Of a stretch of DNA of 13,725 nucleotides, positions 1-6,965 are shown one piece after another. Position 1 is the first letter of the stretch, and each line of letters begins with the position of its first letter. The notes beneath the pieces were generated by a model, which was given only the letters and a program-made list of their open reading frames with translations, was not told the origin of the DNA and did not search any database. Source of the DNA: Acidobacteriaceae bacterium. GTDB lineage: Bacteria; Acidobacteriota; Terriglobia; Terriglobales; Acidobacteriaceae. Position numbers and translations under genes: made by a program. The stretch is from contig JASHTU010000611.1 of the NCBI GenBank assembly GCA_030040395.1, forward strand, positions 1 through 13,725. The letters run 5' to 3'.

Positions 1-1155
1 TTCCAGCGCGAGGGCCAGCTTTACCAAGCGGGCGAGAGGTTTCGCCAGCCGGAGCTGGCCCGCACCCTGGAGCGTATCGCCGCCGACCCGGAGGATTTTT
101 ATCGCGGCCGGATGGCGCGCGAGCTTGTGGCCGATCTGAAGAAGGGCGGCGCGCTCGTCAGCCTCCAGGATCTGGCGCAATATCGCGTGGTGGAGCGCGC
201 GCCCATCGTGGGCAGCTTTCACCACTACACGATTCTCAGCGCGCCGCCGCCCTCCTCGGGCGGAATCGTGCTGGTGAGCGCGCTCAAGATTCTTGAAGGC
301 TACGATCTGGCCAAGCTCGGCGATCGCACCCCGCAGTCCATGCATCTGATCGTGGAAGCGTTTCGCCGCGCCTACATGGACCGCTCCGATTACCTGGGCG
401 ATCCGGACTACAACCGTATTCCCGTAGCCGAGCTCATCGCCAAGCCATACGCGGCCGCTTGGCGCGCCGGAATCGCCCCCGATCGGGCCACGCCCAGCGC
501 GGCGCTGGTGCGGCCGCCGGGCTTTCTGCCGTCCCCGCCCACGACCGCCGGTCACCGGCGGCCCGAATCTCCCGACACCACGCACTACTCGGTGGTCGAC
601 AGCGAAGGCGACGCGGTGGCCGTCACCACCACGCTCAACGACAGCTTTGGCTCCCACGTCACTGCCGGATCACTGGGTTTTCTGCTCAATGACGAGATGG
701 ACGACTTTGCCGCCAAACTGGGCGCGCCCAATCTCTACGGGCTGATCCAAGGACCGGCCAACGCCATCGCGCCCAGCAAGCGCCCCTTGAGTTCAATGGC
801 GCCTACCATCGTCCTCGAAGACGGCAAACTGCGCTTCGTCCTCGGCTCGCCGGGCGGCGCGCGCATCATCACAACTGTGGCCAATATTTTTCTTTCGGCG
901 GCCGAGGGCGGCCTGAATATCCAGCAAGCCGTCGACGCTCCGCGCTTTCACCATCAGTACCTGCCCGACAAGCTCTATCTCGAGCCCGGCTTCGCGCCGC
1001 AAACCGTCGCCGCTCTGCGCGCCATGGGCTACTCACTGGAACTCGAAAAGGGGCACTGGTCCGACGGCGAGTGCATTGCCATCGATGCGAAGACGGGGGA
1101 GCTTGCGGCCGGCCAGGACCATCGCAGCCATTTCGGCAAGGCGGCTGGATATTGA
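1..1155 (+). CDS. ggt: Gamma-glutamyltranspeptidase (glutathione hydrolase), 5'-truncated by the window edge
   Basis: The frame is open from base 1 to a TGA at 1153-1155 and gives 384 residues. Family members are usually 550-600 residues, so roughly the first third is outside the window. GGT transfers or hydrolyses the gamma-glutamyl group of glutathione and related peptides, usually in the periplasm or outside the cell, and matures by self-cleavage. The nucleophile motif TTHYSVVD starts at residue 193 of the visible part (codon at 577), so the whole small subunit is present. Other matches to the E. coli enzyme are TLN (substrate-binding Asn), MDDF (substrate-binding Asp), KRPLSSM and GSPGG (oxyanion and binding-site serines and glycines), and the C-terminal APRFHHQ block. 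No key residue is missing. No signal peptide can be judged because the start is absent. A partner operon is not visible; the gene is followed by a long gap. Confidence 0.95.
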   Translation, partial: FQREGQLYQAGERFRQPELARTLERIAADPEDFYRGRMARELVADLKKGGALVSLQDLAQYRVVERAPIVGSFHHYTILSAPPPSSGGIVLVSALKILEGYDLAKLGDRTPQSMHLIVEAFRRAYMDRSDYLGDPDYNRIPVAELIAKPYAAAWRAGIAPDRATPSAALVRPPGFLPSPPTTAGHRRPESPDTTHYSVVDSEGDAVAVTTTLNDSFGSHVTAGSLGFLLNDEMDDFAAKLGAPNLYGLIQGPANAIAPSKRPLSSMAPTIVLEDGKLRFVLGSPGGARIITTVANIFLSAAEGGLNIQQAVDAPRFHHQYLPDKLYLEPGFAPQTVAALRAMGYSLELEKGHWSDGECIAIDAKTGELAAGQDHRSHFGKAAGY

Positions 1156-1308
1156 GGCGCCTCTTTGCGGCGCTCAAAACGGGCCTTAGGGCTTCGCGCA
1201 TTACTAAAGTTCTCCGCTTGCCCCTGAAATGGAGTGCAACCTCGGCGAAATCCGGACCATCTCAGTTAGGCGTGCGCTGGTCTCTACTCGCCCGATGACG
1301 CGCAGGGT

Positions 1309-1322
1309 TCGAACCGGTTCGA
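1309..1322. repeat. 14-bp perfect palindrome TCGAACC/GGTTCGA
   Basis: The sequence TCGAACCGGTTCGA is its own reverse complement over 14 bases with no central spacer. It lies in the non-coding gap after ggt. It could bind a dimeric protein, but no promoter elements are visible next to it. It also resembles a tRNA T-arm, which I rejected because no acceptor or anticodon arm surrounds it. Confidence 0.4.
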
Positions 1323-1444
1323 GAGAGCCGCGATTGCGGGCGACTTCAGGGCAGCCGTTCGGAAGGAACCAGGCGCGGCAAGGCGAGCAAGGACCAGCCG
1401 ATTCTGACGCAATCACCCTCCCCCAACCTACGTCACCGAACGTT

Positions 1445-1470
1445 CGCCGGCGGCCAAAAGGCCGCTGGCG
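1445..1470. other. Strong hairpin, 11-bp stem with AAAA loop
   Basis: CGCCGGCGGCC (1445-1455) pairs with GGCCGCTGGCG (1460-1470) across an AAAA loop; 10 pairs are Watson-Crick and one is a G-T wobble. No T-tract follows on either strand, so it is not a classical intrinsic terminator. It could still end or stabilise the ggt transcript, or be part of a small RNA or a REP-like element. Function is unknown. Confidence 0.45.
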
Positions 1471-1571
1471 GATGACGGCCTATCTTTGCAGCCGAGGAAG
1501 CGTCCGGATGCAGAGAATCAGATTAGAAATCAGAGTGGTCAGCGGACTGGCCGAGGTCCAAAAATCTTCAT

Positions 1572-1593
1572 TGTAAATTCACATATGTAAATT
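1572..1593. promoter_or_regulatory. Direct repeat TGTAAATT x2 upstream of the mntH operator
   Basis: TGTAAATT occurs at 1572-1579 and again at 1586-1593, a centre-to-centre distance of 14 bases. The 8-bp palindrome ACATATGT (1581-1588) overlaps the second copy. The tract is A+T-rich against a G+C-rich background and lies directly upstream of the mntH inverted repeat. It may be an UP-element or an activator site; this is an inference. Confidence 0.3.
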
Positions 1594-1613
1594 TTCTTAA
1601 CCTCAGTTAAGAA
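1594..1613. promoter_or_regulatory. Operator-like inverted repeat TTCTTAAC-CTCA-GTTAAGAA before mntH
   Basis: Two perfect 8-base arms are separated by 4 bases. The right half sits between the proposed -35 and -10 elements and the left half covers the -35, so a bound dimeric protein would block transcription. Nramp transporter genes are commonly repressed by metal-sensing regulators of the MntR/DtxR or Fur/Mur families, whose sites are inverted repeats of this size. Assigning this site to one of those families is an inference, as no regulator gene is in the window. Confidence 0.55.
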
Positions 1614-1626
1614 GTTGTGGCATACT
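1598..1626 (+). promoter_or_regulatory. Predicted sigma-70-type promoter of mntH
   Basis: A -35-like TTAACC (1598-1603) and a -10-like CATACT (1621-1626) are separated by 17 bases, each matching the consensus in 4 of 6 positions. Transcription would start near 1633, leaving a leader of about 35 bases before the ATG at 1670. The match is moderate, but the spacing, the A+T-rich setting and the overlapping inverted repeat support it. Confidence 0.45.
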
Positions 1627-1669
1627 AGAGTTTGAGGGGCGTAACGCCTGTCTCTCGCTCAAAGAAAGC

Positions 1670-3001
1670 ATGTCTACTGAAGTCGTCAGCCGTGTTGTGC
1701 TCGCCGAACCATCGCTTCCCGAGGTTCATGCGAGCGTCCGCATCTCGCGCTCGCCGCTCTATTGGCGCCGGCTGCTGGGGTTTCTGGGCCCTGGATTCCT
1801 GATTTCAGTGGGCTACATGGACCCGGGCAACTGGGCCACCGACATCGCGGGCGGCTCGCGTTTCGGCTACACGCTGCTGTTCGTCATCATGGCCTCGAAC
1901 CTGATGGCGATTTTGTTGCAGAGCCTGAGCCTGAAGCTGGGCTTGGCCACGGATCGCGACCTGGCCCAACTTTGCCACGAGAACTACGGCCCCAAGGCAA
2001 GTTTTGCGCTGTGGGTGCTGGCGGAGATCGCCATTGCCGCCTGCGACCTGGCCGAAGTGATCGGCTCGGCCATTGCGCTACTGCTCCTCTTTCACATTCC
2101 GCTTTTTTACGGCGTGCTCATCACCGCGGTCGACGTGCTGGTGATTCTCTTGCTGCAGCGCTGGGGGTTCCGCTACGTGGAGGGGGTGGTGATTACGCTC
2201 ATCGGCACGATCATCGCCATGTTCGGCCTGCAGATGTTTCTCTCCCGACCCGAATATTGGCCGGTGTTGCGCAACCTGGTGATCCCCGCGCCGGCCATCG
2301 TCACTAATCCCGACATGCTCTACATCGCCATCGGGATTCTGGGCGCCACGGTGATGCCGCACAATCTCTATTTGCACTCGTCCATTGTGCAAAGCCGGAA
2401 CTATAAGCGCACGCCGGAAGGCAAGCGCGAGGCCTTACACATGGCCAATGTCGACTCGGCCCTCGCGCTCACCATTGCCTTGTTTGTGAATGCGGCCATT
2501 CTCATCGTCGCCTCGGCGGTGTTTCACCGCGGCGGCTATTTCGACGTGGCGGCGATTCAAGACGCCTTTAAGATGCTGAGCCCGCTGGTGGGCGCGGCCG
2601 GAGCCAGCACGCTTTTCGCGGTAGCCCTGCTGGCCAGCGGCCAGAACTCCTCGATCACGGGCACGCTGGCCGGACAGGTGGTGATGGAGGGATTCATCCA
2701 CATCCGCCTCTCGCCGTGGTTGCGCAGGCTGGTGACGCGTTCGCTGGCCATCATTCCCACCATTATCGTGGTCGCTGTGGCCGGCGAGCGGGGAACCGAG
2801 AAGCTGCTTATCCTCAGCCAGGTGATTCTCTCGCTGCAGTTGAGCTTTGCGGTCGTTCCTCTAGTGATCTTCACCAGCGACCGCGCCAAGATGGGCGAGT
2901 TTGTGAATAGCCGCGGGATGAAGGCGTTGGCCTGGTTCACGGCTGTGCTCATCGCCGGGCTCAACGCGTGGCTCCTGATCCAAACCGCCATGGGCCGCTG
3001 A
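1670..3001 (+). CDS. mntH: Nramp-family divalent metal (Mn2+/Fe2+) : H+ symporter
   Basis: This 443-residue inner-membrane protein imports Mn2+ or Fe2+ using the proton gradient. The family signatures are intact: GFLISVGYMDPGNWATD in the first membrane segment, with the metal-binding DPGN at residues 51-54, and MPHNLYLHS at 229-237 in the sixth, whose Met and neighbours complete the metal site. The GQNSSITGTLAGQ stretch (324-336) is also typical. About 11 membrane segments are expected and the length is only slightly above that of E. coli MntH. The N-terminal 30 residues are hydrophilic. The ATG at 1670 is preceded by a weak purine-rich tract (AAAGAAAG). The gene looks monocistronic: there are 150 bases before the next gene, and it has its own promoter with an operator-like repeat. 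The retained Met in MPHN argues for transition-metal selectivity rather than a Mg2+ or Al3+ Nramp relative. Confidence 0.95.
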   Translation: MSTEVVSRVVLAEPSLPEVHASVRISRSPLYWRRLLGFLGPGFLISVGYMDPGNWATDIAGGSRFGYTLLFVIMASNLMAILLQSLSLKLGLATDRDLAQLCHENYGPKASFALWVLAEIAIAACDLAEVIGSAIALLLLFHIPLFYGVLITAVDVLVILLLQRWGFRYVEGVVITLIGTIIAMFGLQMFLSRPEYWPVLRNLVIPAPAIVTNPDMLYIAIGILGATVMPHNLYLHSSIVQSRNYKRTPEGKREALHMANVDSALALTIALFVNAAILIVASAVFHRGGYFDVAAIQDAFKMLSPLVGAAGASTLFAVALLASGQNSSITGTLAGQVVMEGFIHIRLSPWLRRLVTRSLAIIPTIIVVAVAGERGTEKLLILSQVILSLQLSFAVVPLVIFTSDRAKMGEFVNSRGMKALAWFTAVLIAGLNAWLLIQTAMGR

Positions 3002-3151
3002 CGCCCGACAGGCAACTGCGCAGCGCAAGCTGGCTTTTGCGGCCAATCCTATTCATTGTACGGTTGTGAGCCGCGGTTGAATGTTGCCATTCACGGGTTG
3101 GAGCGGGGCCTCGTTGGGCATTACCGGCCATGGGGAGTTCGCTCTAGTACC

Positions 3152-4816
3152 ATGAATGCGATGCACGTCCTCTCCGCTGCCGAGATGCAGGCCTGCGATC
3201 GCGCGACGACCGAGAGATTTGGTGTTCCGTCCATTGATCTCATGCGGGCGGCCTCTGCGGCGGTGGCGGGGCTGGCGCGTTGGCAGTTTCCGCGTGCGCG
3301 GCGGGTGACGGTGCTGTGCGGCCGCGGCAACAATGGCGGCGACGGCATGATGGCGGCGCGCCTGCTGGCCCGGGACGGGCTGGACGTGACCACCCTGCTT
3401 ATCGGCTCCGCGGGGATTTTGAAGGGGGATGCCGGCGTGGCGTGGAACGAATTGACCAGCCCCATGCACGGCCGCGTATATGCGGTGACCACGGCGCAGG
3501 AACTGGAACGGCATAAAGACGCGCTGGGGGCCGATCTGATTGTCGACGCACTGCTCGGCACGGGATTCAAGCCGCCGCTCAAGGGTTTGGCGCTGGCCGC
3601 GCTCGAATGGATGCGGCCGAGTTCGGCGCCGGTTCTGGCTGTGGACTTGCCTTCCGGTTGGCCTGCCGACGGAACCGCCGCTACTGTCGAGGGCCCGGTG
3701 TTTCCCGCTGACGGCGTCGTGACTTTCACCGCGCCCAAGCCGGCGCACGTCTTCGGACAGTTGACGCGCGGATGGGAACAGCCCATCGTGGTGGCGCCCA
3801 TCGGCTCACCCGATGCGGCCATTGTTTCCGCGCTGGGCGTCGAATGGGCAGGCTCGTCGCTGGCTCTGGCGCAGACGCCGCGCGCGATGGCTTCGAACAA
3901 AGGAAATTTTGGGCACGTGCTGGTGGTGGGCGGAAGCTTTGGCGCGGCGGGCGGCAAGGCGGGCGCGCCGGCGATGACTGCTTTGGCGGCGTTGCGCGCC
4001 GGCGCGGGCCTGGTGACGGCCGCGGTTCCTGCGCCCGCGCTGGCGCCTGTGGCTGCTTTTGTGCCCGAGTTGATGACCTGGCCGCTGGCCGCGACACCCG
4101 CAGGCGCGATTTCCTCGGAAGATCTCGCCCCGGAGCGTATGGCCGCGCTGACCGCCGGCAAAACCGTGCTCGCCATTGGGCCGGGGTTGGGGCAAGCTCC
4201 GGAAACGGTGAAATTCGTCACCGGATTGCTCTCGGCCACGCAGATGCCTGCGGTGATTGACGCCGATGGGCTGAATATCCTGGCCGCCAAGCCGGTGTTG
4301 CTGGCCAAGCTGGCCAATGGGCGTACATTCGTACTCACGCCGCACCCGGGCGAGATGGCGCGGCTGGCCGGCGTCTCGGTGGCGGAAGTGCAGACGAATC
4401 GCCTGGAAACAGCGCGCGGCTTTGCGCAGCGCGTGGGCGTAACGCTGGTGCTCAAAGGCGCGCGCACCCTCATTGCGTATCCCGATGGCCGCGTGGCCGT
4501 CAACACCAGCGGCAACCCGGGGATGGCCAAGGGCGGCAGCGGCGATCTGCTCACGGGGATCATTGCCGGGCTCATGGCGCAACATCCCGGCGATGTAGCG
4601 CGCGCCGTGGAAGCCGCGGTGTATCTCCATGGCCTTGCCGCCGATTTCGCGGTGCGCGAGAGCGACGAGCACACGGTGCTGGCTACGGATACGCTGCGCT
4701 ATCTGGCGCGCGCATTTCGACACCAGGGATTTCACTTTGGCAAAGACGGCGCAAACAGATATGTTTGGTTACAGGGGGCATTGCCTGCAGAAGGCCCTCA
4801 AGAGGTTCGGGGATGA
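3152..4816 (+). CDS. nnr: Bifunctional ADP-dependent NAD(P)H-hydrate dehydratase / NAD(P)H-hydrate epimerase
   Basis: This metabolite-repair enzyme of 554 residues converts damaged NADHX/NADPHX back to NAD(P)H in the cytoplasm. The N-terminal YjeF_N domain epimerises the S and R hydrates: GNNGGDG (59-65), VDALLGTG (131-138) and VDLPSG (164-169) are present. The C-terminal ribokinase-like domain dehydrates the S form with ADP: NKGNFGHVLVVGGSFGAAGG (249-268), DADG (370-373), TPHPGEM (396-402) and NPGMAKGGSGDLLTG (455-469). Both halves look functional. I chose the ATG at 3152 because the conserved start of the domain (VLSAAEMQACD) follows at once; the in-frame upstream stretch from 3056 has no family similarity. 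ATG 3161 is an alternative. The stop codon overlaps the tsaE start (ATGA), so the two are probably one transcript. The last 30 or so residues are a non-conserved tail. Confidence 0.93.
   Translation: MNAMHVLSAAEMQACDRATTERFGVPSIDLMRAASAAVAGLARWQFPRARRVTVLCGRGNNGGDGMMAARLLARDGLDVTTLLIGSAGILKGDAGVAWNELTSPMHGRVYAVTTAQELERHKDALGADLIVDALLGTGFKPPLKGLALAALEWMRPSSAPVLAVDLPSGWPADGTAATVEGPVFPADGVVTFTAPKPAHVFGQLTRGWEQPIVVAPIGSPDAAIVSALGVEWAGSSLALAQTPRAMASNKGNFGHVLVVGGSFGAAGGKAGAPAMTALAALRAGAGLVTAAVPAPALAPVAAFVPELMTWPLAATPAGAISSEDLAPERMAALTAGKTVLAIGPGLGQAPETVKFVTGLLSATQMPAVIDADGLNILAAKPVLLAKLANGRTFVLTPHPGEMARLAGVSVAEVQTNRLETARGFAQRVGVTLVLKGARTLIAYPDGRVAVNTSGNPGMAKGGSGDLLTGIIAGLMAQHPGDVARAVEAAVYLHGLAADFAVRESDEHTVLATDTLRYLARAFRHQGFHFGKDGANRYVWLQGALPAEGPQEVRG
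4801..4805 (+). promoter_or_regulatory. Shine-Dalgarno AGAGG deciding the tsaE start
   Basis: AGAGG lies 7 bases before the ATG at 4813, inside the end of the preceding gene. It favours 4813 over the in-frame GTG at 4765, which has no such site and would add 16 non-conserved residues. Confidence 0.6.
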
Positions 4817-5286
4817 CCGGAGCGGCGCCACCTGCGGAAGGCAGAATTCACGAGTTCACCACGCGGAGCGGCGCGGACACCGTTGAAGTGGGCCGCAAAC
4901 TGGCGCGTCTGCTCAAGCCGCCGCAGTTTCTGCTGCTGCGCGGCGAGCTGGGCACGGGCAAGACCACGCTGGTGAAGGGCATTGCCGAGGCGCTTCACGC
5001 CGCCGAGCCCGACGAAGTCACCAGCCCGACGTTCACGCTCCTGCACGAGTACGACGGGATGCAAAACGGCAAGCCGGTGAAGCTCTACCATCTCGATGTG
5101 TATCGCCTCGAAGGCGAGCGGCAACTGGAGACGCTGGGCCTCGACGAACTGCTCACGCCCGATGCGCTGGTGCTGGTGGAATGGGGCGAAAAGTTCAAGA
5201 GCATTCGCAAACGGGCTACGGGTGAGATCGTCATCGCCTCAGAGGGCGGCGACGCGCGCAAGATCACGGTAATGCTCAAAGAATAG
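4813..5286 (+). CDS. tsaE: tRNA threonylcarbamoyladenosine biosynthesis ATPase TsaE
   Basis: This is a 157-residue P-loop ATPase, the usual length for the family. It drives the TsaB-TsaD-TsaE complex that places the threonylcarbamoyl group on A37 of ANN-decoding tRNAs. Visible motifs are the Walker A GELGTGKTT (44-52), the family switch region SPTF (71-74), the YHLDVYR block (92-98) with its conserved Asp, and EWG (123-125). The start is the ATG at 4813, which overlaps the nnr stop by 4 bases and has a good Shine-Dalgarno sequence. The 4-base overlap implies translational coupling; nnr and tsaE are neighbours in many bacteria. No oddities were found. Confidence 0.95.
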   Translation: MTGAAPPAEGRIHEFTTRSGADTVEVGRKLARLLKPPQFLLLRGELGTGKTTLVKGIAEALHAAEPDEVTSPTFTLLHEYDGMQNGKPVKLYHLDVYRLEGERQLETLGLDELLTPDALVLVEWGEKFKSIRKRATGEIVIASEGGDARKITVMLKE

Positions 5287-5302
5287 CCGCGTGCGCCGCG
5301 GC
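5286..5302. terminator. Short hairpin at the tsaE stop, possible weak terminator between convergent genes
   Basis: GCCGCG (5286-5291) pairs with CGCGGC (5297-5302) across a 5-base loop, right at the end of tsaE. A second small stem, GCTCG/CGAGC, lies at 5358-5370, nearer the end of the convergent MFS gene. Neither is followed by a T-tract, so intrinsic termination is doubtful. These are simply the only stem candidates in the 99-base gap where two transcripts converge. Confidence 0.25.
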
Positions 5303-5385
5303 AGGCGCTAGGGCGGCCGCAGCCGGGAGCGTCCTGCAAACCTTTTGCGACTTATACGCTCGTCGCGAGCCAACCATCGCGCGTT

Positions 5386-6690
5386 CTATTGCGGCTTCGC
5401 CGTGGCCGCATTCTTCTTTGTCAGCGCCAGGAGCGCGGAGTTGAACACGGTGATCGCGGCCAACACATATAACCCCGCGTTTGGTGAATGAAACAGATCG
5501 TCGGCCCATACCTTGAGGTTGGGCGCGAAAAATCCTCCCAGGTTGCCCATGCCGATGAGCGCGATACCGCCGGCCTTGGCGCGATCGGCCAGGTAGCCGG
5601 TAGGCAAGGTCCAGAAAAGCGGCTGAACGGCGACGAAACTGGAAGCCGTGATCGAGAGCGCAATCAGCCCGGCGACCGGCCCCGCGGTGGGAAAGGCGAA
5701 GCTGGCTAAACCGCCGGCAAGAAGCGTGAGCGCGGCCATGTTGCGGTGGTTGTTGAACCGGTCGCCCCACTTGGGCAGCCAGTAAGTGGCCGCGGTCGAG
5801 CAGATCCACGGAATTGCCGTGACGATGCCCACCTCGATGCCCACGGATTTGTGCATGAGGACCGAGACTTCCGCGGGCAGATAGAAGACCGTAGCGTAGA
5901 TGCTCATCTGGATCAGGAAATAGATCAGCACAAAGCGCATCACGCGCAGATCGCGCAGCATGGGGAGCAGGTCTGCAGGGCCGGAAGAGCGGCGCGCGTG
6001 CTCCTCAGCGGCAAGGGCAGCTTCGAGAGCGCGCTTTTCGTCCGGCGGAAGCCATTTGGCGTTGGCGGGCTTGTTATCCAAAAAGTAAAAGGACGTCAGT
6101 CCCATGGCGAAGGCGAAGAATCCCTCCACCAGAAACATCCACTGCCAACCTTGCAGGCTGAGCGAGTGCATGTCGAGAAGCGCGCCAGATAAAGGGCCGC
6201 CCACCACCAGCGCCAAGGGAACGCCAAGGTAGAAAAAGCCCATAATCTCGCCGCGGATGCGGTTGGGAAACCAATAGGTGAGATACAGGACCGAGCCGGG
6301 AAAGAAGCCTGCCTCCGCTATGCCGCCCAGCAGGCGCAACAGGTAAAACGACGTGGCGCCATGGACGAACATGGTGGCCATGGAAGCCAGGCCCCAGCAA
6401 AAGACGAGGATCGAAATCCAGATTTTGGCGCCAATGCGGTGCAGGATGAGGTTGCTGGGAAATCCGCACAGGGAGTAGCTGATGAAGAAGATCCCGGCGC
6501 CCAGCGCGTAAACGGCCTCCGAGATGCCCACCGACGCCTGCAGGGCCTGCTTGGCGTAGCCGACGTTGGCGCGGTCGAGAAAGGCGACGATGTAGACCAA
6601 CATCAGATAAGCGCCGAGCCGTTTGTACGCCCGCGACACCGCGCGGTCAAGAACGCCGCGGGCGCTGGAAATCTCCTGCAATTCGGTCAT
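5386..6690 (-). CDS. MFS transporter, anion:cation symporter (ACS) type
   Basis: This inner-membrane protein has 434 residues and about 12 predicted membrane segments. The first segment carries FLDRANVGYAKQAL (37-50). The loop between segments 2 and 3 has GFPSNLILHRIGAK, the family's form of MFS motif A, and the fourth segment region reads LLGGIAEAGFFPGSVLYLTYW. These blocks are typical of the ACS branch, which takes up organic anions such as hexuronates, tartrate, phthalate or hydroxyphenylacetate with protons or another cation. The substrate cannot be read from the sequence, and no catabolic gene is adjacent. A central hydrophilic loop lies around residues 210-245. The start has a good Shine-Dalgarno sequence (AAGGA, 5 bases before ATG). 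The gene stands alone and is divergent from the ABC ATPase, with an inverted repeat in its upstream region that suggests regulated expression. Confidence 0.88.
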   Translation of the reverse strand: MTELQEISSARGVLDRAVSRAYKRLGAYLMLVYIVAFLDRANVGYAKQALQASVGISEAVYALGAGIFFISYSLCGFPSNLILHRIGAKIWISILVFCWGLASMATMFVHGATSFYLLRLLGGIAEAGFFPGSVLYLTYWFPNRIRGEIMGFFYLGVPLALVVGGPLSGALLDMHSLSLQGWQWMFLVEGFFAFAMGLTSFYFLDNKPANAKWLPPDEKRALEAALAAEEHARRSSGPADLLPMLRDLRVMRFVLIYFLIQMSIYATVFYLPAEVSVLMHKSVGIEVGIVTAIPWICSTAATYWLPKWGDRFNNHRNMAALTLLAGGLASFAFPTAGPVAGLIALSITASSFVAVQPLFWTLPTGYLADRAKAGGIALIGMGNLGGFFAPNLKVWADDLFHSPNAGLYVLAAITVFNSALLALTKKNAATAKPQ

Positions 6691-6704
6691 GATGGTCCTT
6701 TACG

Positions 6705-6812
6705 GCATTTTCAGAGATACTGCGACCGGTCGCGCGTGATGCAAGGTCGCCGCTCCTTGGGGTCGCGTCGACTCGGCATCCTGGCTACGGACTATATTGT
6801 CTCTGAAAATGC
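6705..6812. promoter_or_regulatory. 13-bp perfect inverted repeat (GCATTTTCAGAGA / TCTCTGAAAATGC) upstream of the MFS gene
   Basis: One arm is at 6705-6717, only 14 bases before the MFS start codon. The other is at 6800-6812, next to ACTATA (6791-6796), which on the minus strand reads TATAGT and is a plausible -10 element for the MFS gene. The 13 matching bases are unlikely by chance in a 275-base gap. Two operator copies that allow a repressor to loop the DNA is the simplest reading. A MITE with 13-bp ends is the alternative, but I see no target-site duplication around it. Confidence 0.5.
6722..6733. promoter_or_regulatory. 12-bp palindrome GCGACCGGTCGC in the MFS 5' region
   Basis: The palindrome is perfect, without a spacer, and lies 31 bases upstream of the MFS start codon and just inside the left arm of the larger inverted repeat. 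It may be a second protein-binding site or an mRNA stem. In G+C-rich DNA such a palindrome is only mildly surprising. Confidence 0.3.
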
Positions 6813-6965
6813 TTGGAGCGGCACGGCGATCCACCGCTGGGCGAAGCATGGGCGGCAAAACTGGATGGGCCGCGTTCCACTCACTATACACAGCCGCGGC
6901 CCGGTCACGAAATCGTTGGGCGCAGGCCATTAGGCGGAGCGGGCTTGAACCCGTAGGATGGCTGC

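Larger units (their letters stand above)
1156..1669. other. 514-base gap without a credible gene
   Basis: Short open frames exist here (for example 1229-1576 plus and 1204-1416 minus), but their translations are rich in Arg, Ser and Pro, show no recognisable motif and look like G+C-rich noise. Composition is mixed: the last 100 bases before mntH turn clearly A+T-rich, as expected of a promoter. Structures seen are a 14-bp palindrome (1309-1322), a strong hairpin (1445-1470), a direct repeat (1572-1593) and an operator-like inverted repeat (1594-1613). No tRNA or known riboswitch could be recognised. In particular I did not see a yybP-ykoY manganese riboswitch pattern before mntH. Confidence 0.6.

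Noticed and set aside
1301..1325. GGTTCGAACCGG, resembling the T-arm of a tRNA
   Set aside because: No acceptor stem, D-arm or anticodon arm can be fitted around it. The resemblance comes from the palindrome.
1229..1576. A 115-codon open frame on the plus strand in the ggt-mntH gap
   Set aside because: Its translation is Arg/Ser/Pro-rich without motif, has no ribosome-binding site, and its end runs into the A+T-rich mntH upstream region. It fits chance openness in G+C-rich DNA.
3121..4674. A 517-codon open frame on the minus strand opposite nnr
   Set aside because: It is the antisense shadow of a G+C-rich gene. The plus strand carries every motif of the two-domain repair enzyme, while the minus translation has none.
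5386..6690. Frameshifted or split MFS gene, suggested by several minus-strand open frames overlapping it
   Set aside because: The 434-residue frame is continuous with all membrane segments and family motifs. The other frames are shadows.
6705..6812. MITE-like element with 13-bp terminal inverted repeats
   Set aside because: No flanking target-site duplication is visible and the arms overlap the MFS leader and a promoter candidate, so regulatory sites are the better reading. A genome-wide copy count could reverse this.
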